Positions 59,310 through 64,000 of a DNA stretch of 64,000 nucleotides are shown one piece after another. Numbering within the stretch: the first letter of the stretch is position 1; each line of letters starts with the position of its first letter. Origin of the DNA: Chryseobacterium vaccae (GTDB lineage: Bacteria > Bacteroidota > Bacteroidia > Flavobacteriales > Weeksellaceae); NCBI RefSeq assembly GCF_009602705.1, contig NZ_VSWH01000001.1, positions 4,203,001-4,267,000 on the forward strand, in the 5' to 3' direction. The position numbers and the translations under genes were made by a program. The notes below the pieces were generated by a model that was not told the origin of the DNA, ran no database searches, and saw only the letters and a list, made by a program, of their open reading frames with translations.

Positions 59310-59334
59310 GGACTGTAAAATTACTTTACAGTCC
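59310..59334. terminator. Hairpin between convergent sulP and EF-G genes
   Basis: GGACTGTAAA/TTTACAGTCC, a perfect 10-bp stem. The T tail is weak on both strands, so its efficiency as a terminator is uncertain. Confidence 0.5.
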
Positions 59335-59341
59335 CTGTTGT

Positions 59342-61408
59342 TTAGGTCATTAATGTTTCAGCAATGAAATCCGGCACTAGAGCATAGTGGGAGAATTGCA
59401 TACTGATGGAAGCTCTTCCGCTGGATAAGGTTCTCAGATCGGAAATATATCCGAATGTTGAAGCCAATGGAATTTCCGCGGTGAAAATCTTTCTTCCTGA
59501 ACGTTCATCAATAGAAGTAATGATTCCTCTTCTGCGGTTAATATCCGCTGCTATAGCTCCCGTGTATTCCTCAATACTCTGGATCTCTATCAGCATAATC
59601 GGTTCCATAAGTTTAGGAAAACATTTCACAGCTGCATTTCTGAAACCGTCTCTTGCAGCAATTTCAAAATCCAGTGCAGCCGAATCATTAGGGTGGAAAG
59701 ATCCGTCCAGAAGTCTGATACTCATACTTTCCAGCGGATAACCTTTCAAAGGACCGTTTGCCATGGCTTCTCTGAAACCTTTTTCAACAGAAGGAATAAA
59801 TTCACCGGGAACAGCACCGCCTTTGATCAGACTGACGAATTCCAGACCGGCTTCATTATTTTCTCTGGGGCCAATTTCAAACGTAATATCTGCAAATTGT
59901 CCGCTTCCTCCGTTCTGCTTAGAAAACTTTTCCCTGAAGGTATGCCCTTTTGTTAAGATCTCACGGTATGAAACTTTTGGTTTTCCCTGATTCACTTCAA
60001 TGCCGTGATTCAAACGAATTTTTTCCAGCGTTACTTCAAGATGAAGTTCACCCAGACCGCTTAACAGAGTTTCTCCGGTCTGCCCATCTCTTTCTACAAC
60101 CAGAGAAGGATCTTCTTCCTGGATTTTAGCCAGAACCAAACCGAAAGATTTCTCATCACTGTTCGTTTTAGGTTCAATCGCAACCCTTATCACAGGTGCC
60201 GGAATGGTAATAGACTCAAGAAACACAGGTCTTTCAGGTGCAGATAAGGAATCTCCGGTTTTAGCATCTTTTATACCCGTTAAAGCGACAATGTCCCCGG
60301 CTTTTCCTTCCTCCATCGATAATGTTTTATCCGACTGCATCCTCAGAATTCTGGAAATCCTGAAACTTTCCCCTGTTCTTGCATTTACTACAGAGTCGCC
60401 CGGCTGTATCGTTCCTGAATAGATGCGGAGCATGGCCAGTCTTCCCATATGCTTATCAATCACCACTTTGAAAACGAGGCCTGAGAAAGATGCTGTTTCC
60501 TTACTTTGTATTTCAATGACTTCCCCGGTTCCGGGATCTTTCCCCTGAATTGGAGGCAGATGTTCGGGTGCAGGAAGATAATCTGCAATGGCATCCAGAA
60601 GCGGCTGAACCCCCTTGTTTTTAAAAGCAGAACCACATAAAACGGGAACAGCAGCTCTTGACGTACAGATCCTCTGTATACAAGCAATAATCATTTCTAC
60701 AGAAACCTCCCGGTCAGATTCCATAAAGATTTCAAAGAATGTTTCATCATGTTCCGCGAGGGTTTCCATCAGCTTTGTTCTGTATTCTTCTGCTTCCGGG
60801 ATATAACTGTCAGGAATTTCCTTTTCCACAATGGTTTCCCCGGTCTCTTCAGTCCAGTAAAGCGCTTTTTGTTTTACAAGATCAATCACACCTTCAAAAT
60901 GGTCTTCAGCACCGATCGGAATCTGTAGTGCCATCGGAACAGCATTCAGTTTGGTTTCAATTTCTTTTAAAACAGCAAAGAAATCTGCTCCCGTTCTGTC
61001 CATTTTATTGATGAAACAGATTTTCGGAATACCATGTTTCTCAGCCTGGAACCATACATTTTCAGTCTGCGGCTGTACTCCTGAAGAAGCGCAGAAAACA
61101 GCGACAACACTGTCCAGAACCCTCAAAGAGCGTTCTACTTCCACAGCAAAATCAATGTGGCCCGGCGTATCGATGATATTAATGTTGAATACATTTCCTT
61201 CTTTTTTCCATTGAGTAGAAACGGCTGCCGATGAGATGGTAATTCCCCGGTTTTTCTCCTGAATATCTTTATCCATGGTGGTATTGCCGTCATCAACATT
61301 TCCGATCTTATGAATAAGTCCTGTATAATAAAGAAGCCTTTCCGATAAAGTGGTTTTTCCTGCATCTACATGGGCTATGATTCCTATATTTCGTGTATTG
61401 TATTTCAT
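59342..61408 (-). CDS. fusA: Elongation factor G paralogue
   Basis: A 688-residue translational GTPase with five EF-G domains. G motifs are intact: HVDAGKTT (13-20), RGITI, DTPGHID (80-86, catalytic His84), NKMDRTGAD (134-142). Domain IV and V motifs (PKVSYREI, GSFHPNDSAALDFEIAARDGF, EPIMLIEI, RRRGIITSIDERSG) are present. It is shorter and more diverged than the main flavobacterial FusA (about 705 residues), lacks ribosomal-protein neighbours and has a long leader with a terminator, so it is taken as a second, conditionally expressed EF-G that acts in translocation or ribosome recycling. Confidence 0.88.
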   Translation of the reverse strand: MKYNTRNIGIIAHVDAGKTTLSERLLYYTGLIHKIGNVDDGNTTMDKDIQEKNRGITISSAAVSTQWKKEGNVFNINIIDTPGHIDFAVEVERSLRVLDSVVAVFCASSGVQPQTENVWFQAEKHGIPKICFINKMDRTGADFFAVLKEIETKLNAVPMALQIPIGAEDHFEGVIDLVKQKALYWTEETGETIVEKEIPDSYIPEAEEYRTKLMETLAEHDETFFEIFMESDREVSVEMIIACIQRICTSRAAVPVLCGSAFKNKGVQPLLDAIADYLPAPEHLPPIQGKDPGTGEVIEIQSKETASFSGLVFKVVIDKHMGRLAMLRIYSGTIQPGDSVVNARTGESFRISRILRMQSDKTLSMEEGKAGDIVALTGIKDAKTGDSLSAPERPVFLESITIPAPVIRVAIEPKTNSDEKSFGLVLAKIQEEDPSLVVERDGQTGETLLSGLGELHLEVTLEKIRLNHGIEVNQGKPKVSYREILTKGHTFREKFSKQNGGSGQFADITFEIGPRENNEAGLEFVSLIKGGAVPGEFIPSVEKGFREAMANGPLKGYPLESMSIRLLDGSFHPNDSAALDFEIAARDGFRNAAVKCFPKLMEPIMLIEIQSIEEYTGAIAADINRRRGIITSIDERSGRKIFTAEIPLASTFGYISDLRTLSSGRASISMQFSHYALVPDFIAETLMT

Positions 61409-61670
61409 TTTGTTTAATTATATGGGTTGAATTTATAGTGTTGAATATCAGTGTTCTAAGTGTGCGGCGAAATGAATATATTCTAAAAAATGCATAGCAG
61501 TTCCCGGACCGGGAAATTTCCGGTCTGAAGGGTTTTTACCAGTCTATGATTCTGACATGATGTTTTTCAGAGGAGAAACTGATGAATTGATGATATGGGT
61601 ATTTCAGAACATGACATAACCGGACACCAGAAATTTCTGATGGGTTAAAGTCTGAAAAATTGGGCAGCAA

Positions 61671-61700
61671 AAAAGACCTGTCTGAATAGAGAGGTCTTTT
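61671..61700 (-). terminator. Attenuator-like terminator in the EF-G leader
   Basis: AAAAGACCT/AGGTCTTTT stem; on the minus strand it ends in T6 and lies about 265 nt upstream of the EF-G start in its own direction. The loop contains CTATTCAGA (minus-strand reading), complementary to TCTGAATAG about 50 nt earlier in the leader. Confidence 0.65.
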
Positions 61701-61757
61701 AACATATTTTTAGTAAAAAAGATCTATATAACTATTCAGATAAATATTCAGTGCTGC

Positions 61758-61764
61758 CAAAGTA
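61758..61764 (-). promoter_or_regulatory. Possible promoter of the EF-G leader
   Basis: TACTTTG on the minus strand. Transcription from about 61750 would yield an 80-nt RNA if stopped at the attenuator, or a leader of about 340 nt before the EF-G gene. Confidence 0.4.
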
Positions 61765-62005
61765 CACAGCTCTGACAGGATTGCTTAAAGTTATAATATT
61801 TATCATTTTTGTTGACATTGTTGATGGTTAATCGGTTGCGAAATTATCATTTTTTTTCAATTGTCAAAAATTTTTTGCACATTTTTTTATAAAATTGGGT
61901 TAAACAGATTTTTCAATGAGTCTTTTATAATCTTCCGGATCAATAAAAAATTCTTAAAATATCTTAAAACAGAGAACGAAAGTGATGCGTTTATGATAAA
62001 AATTT

Positions 62006-62013
62006 TATCTTTG
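62006..62013 (+). promoter_or_regulatory. -7 element of the HAD-PRTase-TerD operon
   Basis: TATCTTTG, 7 nt before a 12-codon frame (62021-62059, MKIKHLLMIKNF) that could be a leader peptide, and about 90 nt before the HAD gene. Confidence 0.55.
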
Positions 62014-62102
62014 GGAAGAAATGAAAATTAAACACTTGTTGATGATTAAAAATTTTTAAATCTTTTTCAAGAAGCTAAATAAAAACTTTTAACTTAAAAT
62101 TA

Positions 62103-62771
62103 TTGAAAACAGATATCGATATTCATAACCACTGTCACTTTTCCTTTGACCTGTGGCTCACCTTAATCAAATCTCATCCTGAATTTAAAGCAAAAAGAGT
62201 TGAGCTGTTCTCCTCGTATTTTAATATTGATAAACCAATTGATGAAGTTGCGAAATCCGTAAAATATTATGATGATCTTTGTAATACCATCAATGAGGTG
62301 ACCGGAGGGAATATAGATACTTTTGAAATCTATTTATTGATTTTAAGCTCAATGAATGTTGATGTAAAACAGATTGATAAAGAAAATCTGGAAGGATTCT
62401 ATCTGAAAAGTGAAGAATTGTTTTTAGAATACAGACCCGTTGTTATTTTTGAAAATGTCCGCAGTTTTTTTGATGAAATTAAAAATCAGGGAAAGACCAT
62501 CAATATTTTAAGCAATACAGGTTTTATTAAAGGAACAACGATGAGGAAATTTCTGATCGGTGAAAATCTGGATCAGTATATTGATTTCCATATCTATTCC
62601 GATGAAATTAACTGTTCCAAACCGAATCCGCTTATTTTTCAGGAAGTAAAGAATAAGATAACTGATCAGGAGCTGCCGCTTCACCGTATTCTGCATATCG
62701 GAGACAATCCCATTGCTGATTATAAAGGAGCGAAAGACTTTGGCTTCAGTGCACACTTACTTAAACACTAA
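62103..62771 (+). CDS. HAD-superfamily hydrolase of the ter cluster
   Basis: A 222-residue HAD-fold phosphatase. Motif I is FDLWLTL (D nucleophile and second Asp replaced by Trp-Leu spacing, DxWxT), motif II is ILSNTGF, motif III Lys in NCSKPNP, motif IV HIGDNPIADYKGAKDFG. A TTG codon at 62103 seems to be the start since no ATG precedes the conserved FSFDLWLTL. Such HAD genes accompany the PRTase and TerD-type genes of tellurite/stress-resistance clusters. The next gene starts 6 nt downstream. Confidence 0.82.
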   Translation: MKTDIDIHNHCHFSFDLWLTLIKSHPEFKAKRVELFSSYFNIDKPIDEVAKSVKYYDDLCNTINEVTGGNIDTFEIYLLILSSMNVDVKQIDKENLEGFYLKSEELFLEYRPVVIFENVRSFFDEIKNQGKTINILSNTGFIKGTTMRKFLIGENLDQYIDFHIYSDEINCSKPNPLIFQEVKNKITDQELPLHRILHIGDNPIADYKGAKDFGFSAHLLKH

Positions 62772-62777
62772 ATCAAT

Positions 62778-63602
62778 ATGAACAAGAGATACAGCTTACA
62801 CCACATTCATTCGGCGGATGAATTCACTTTTTCGCCCGCAGAATACAGCTATTTCAAATATGGCGATAAGTCGTATGCTGAAAAGTTTGCTAAAGAATTA
62901 TTCGATGGCTTTATTGCCGGCTATGAGTACCTTTTAGATACCGATAAAGAGATCGTTGTGCTTCCCAGCCCGTATATGGCGATTCCTACGGCATCTAATT
63001 TTTTATGCTTTTATTTTAAAAAGTATCTGGATTATTTTCTTTTTCAGAAAGGGAAGAGATCTAGCATCCTGTCTAAAATCAACAGAAACCATACCTATAT
63101 CACAGATTATGGGAATCTGAACTTTGAAGACCGTAAAAATCTGATCGCAAACGATACTTATTACATTGATAAAGATTTTTTAAGAGGAAAACTTTGTATT
63201 TTTATAGACGATATAAAAATTACGGGAAGCCACGAATATACGGTACACAAAATTCTGAACGAATACAAGGTAGAAGCAGATTTTATGTTTCTGTATTATG
63301 CAGAACTGATGAACTTTGATATTGATCCGAAAATTGAAAACTTCTTCAATTATTATGCAGTAAAAAATGTAAAACATATTGCAGAAGTAATGCTGAAACC
63401 GGGTTTTCAATTCAATACCAGAATTGTAAAATATATTTTAGGCCTGGATTCAAGTAATTTTGACTATCTTACGTCTAAAGTAAAGAAGGAGCAGATGGAT
63501 CTTCTTCTGGAGCTGGCAATCAGCAATAATTATCATTTAATAAAAGAATACGAAAATAACATCAATTTTTTAACACAAACGGAATTACACTATGGCTATT
63601 AA
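62778..63602 (+). CDS. Phosphoribosyltransferase-like protein of the ter cluster
   Basis: A 274-residue protein. The PRPP-binding loop of type I phosphoribosyltransferases is seen as [17 protein letters not shown] (about 135-151). The N-terminal part contains [20 protein letters not shown]. PRTases of this kind stand next to TerD genes and are predicted to make a nucleoside-type metabolite or signal. Its stop overlaps the TerD start, showing translational coupling. Confidence 0.78.
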   Translation: MNKRYSLHHIHSADEFTFSPAEYSYFKYGDKSYAEKFAKELFDGFIAGYEYLLDTDKEIVVLPSPYMAIPTASNFLCFYFKKYLDYFLFQKGKRSSILSKINRNHTYITDYGNLNFEDRKNLIANDTYYIDKDFLRGKLCIFIDDIKITGSHEYTVHKILNEYKVEADFMFLYYAELMNFDIDPKIENFFNYYAVKNVKHIAEVMLKPGFQFNTRIVKYILGLDSSNFDYLTSKVKKEQMDLLLELAISNNYHLIKEYENNINFLTQTELHYGY

Positions 63603-64000
63603 CTTACAAAAAGGACAAAGAGAAAACATTAACGCACCTAAATTCACTGTAGGTTTAGGATGGGATATCAATAATACTTCTACAGGAACTGCATTTGACC
63701 TGGATGCTTCTTTATTCCTGTTGGGTGAAGACAGAAAGCTGGTTTCAGACAACCACTTTATTTTCTATAACAACCTTGAATCTCCGGATAAAGCGGTGAT
63801 CCACACTGGAGATAACCTTACAGGAGAAGGAACGGGAGATGATGAGCAAATCAAAATAGATCTTACAAAAATAGATTCTGCGATCAAGGAAATCACTGTT
63901 GTAGTAACGATCCATGAAGCAGAATCCAGAAAACAGAACTTTGGACAGGTAAGAAATTCTTTCATCAGAATTTTCAATACAGATACGAATGAAGAGATCC
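63592..64000 (+). CDS. terD: TerD family protein (3' end outside window)
   Basis: The first 136 codons of a TerD-type protein: [54 protein letters not shown], then [13 protein letters not shown] and VVVTIHEAE. TerD domains bind calcium through these acidic loops and act in tellurite, phage and stress resistance at the membrane. It overlaps the PRTase stop by 11 nt. Further ter genes probably follow outside the window. Confidence 0.92.
   Translation, partial: MAINLQKGQRENINAPKFTVGLGWDINNTSTGTAFDLDASLFLLGEDRKLVSDNHFIFYNNLESPDKAVIHTGDNLTGEGTGDDEQIKIDLTKIDSAIKEITVVVTIHEAESRKQNFGQVRNSFIRIFNTDTNEEI

Overview
The window looks like a chromosomal segment of a flavobacterium close to Chryseobacterium (Bacteroidota). 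The A+T-rich codon use, the promoters with a TAnnTTTG -7 element, the Lys/Ile/Asn-rich proteins and families such as DUF4822 lipoproteins and slipin all fit. The organism is inferred from style and protein families, not from a marker gene.

Layout. 1-9 kb: ordinary housekeeping and envelope genes (methionine aminopeptidase end, PLD-like membrane protein, a decayed hydrolase, CPA1 antiporter, MBL hydrolase, two lipoproteins, a DUF434 protein). 9-13.4 kb: an SDR-like zinc-ribbon protein, then six odd tRNA-like genes interleaved with a small protein and a leucine-rich-repeat-like protein. 13.7-16.1 kb: tatD, deoD, a VOC gene. 16.2-25 kb: a MoxR ATPase / vWA / beta-propeller 'ternary' operon with membrane and TPR partners and an L7/L12-like small protein. 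25-27.4 kb: two tandem small-ORF transcripts, then twelve tRNA or tRNA-like genes, nearly all with different anticodons, mixed with three copies of a covarying hairpin. 27.4-34 kb: an RNA repair and processing cluster (RNase H-like YkuK, two ATP-grasp enzymes, two DEDDh exonucleases, a cyclic-phosphate receiver-like protein, Rnl2-type RNA ligase, RNase Z-like MBL enzyme, metallophosphatase). 34-37 kb: a degenerate GHKL protein, a short RNA with two permuted tRNA-like modules, and a slipin. 37.4-45.3 kb: a phase-variable type I restriction-modification locus (hsdR, hsdM, hsdS, an inverted silent hsdS, a tyrosine recombinase). 45.5-52 kb: two DUF6493-like repeat proteins and a SWIM zinc-finger protein. 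53-56 kb: a TROVE (Ro60/Rsr) protein followed by an array of six Y-RNA-like RNAs. 56-64 kb: an HTH pair, a SulP transporter, an EF-G paralogue with an attenuator-like leader, and the start of a tellurite-resistance (HAD, PRTase, TerD) operon.

The central result is an RNA-quality-control island. Downstream of the Ro60 homologue lie six RNAs built as bacterial Y RNAs: the two ends pair in a covarying two-part stem around a conserved internal loop (5' side TGYCGT), and several enclose a circularly permuted tRNA (T-arm, then an acceptor helix closed by a loop, then D-arm). One unit carries 27 nt identical to 23S rRNA helix 69 and the following strand. Two more permuted modules lie at 35.4 kb. Four loci (the SDR/tRNA-like operon, the 35-kb RNA, the Ro60 gene and the Y-RNA-like array) share a promoter with the same architecture: a 19-bp box of type (T/A)RCGYAAAAAnnnTGCGCR, exactly 13 nt, then TTTGCA. 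This ties Ro60, the tRNA mimics and protein genes into one likely regulon. Together with the ligase, phosphatase and exonuclease genes, the inferred role is sensing, decoying or repairing cleaved tRNA and rRNA, perhaps during conflict with anticodon nucleases, phages or ribosome-targeting toxins. The shared promoter, RNA folds and gene neighbourhood are read from sequence; the function is inference.
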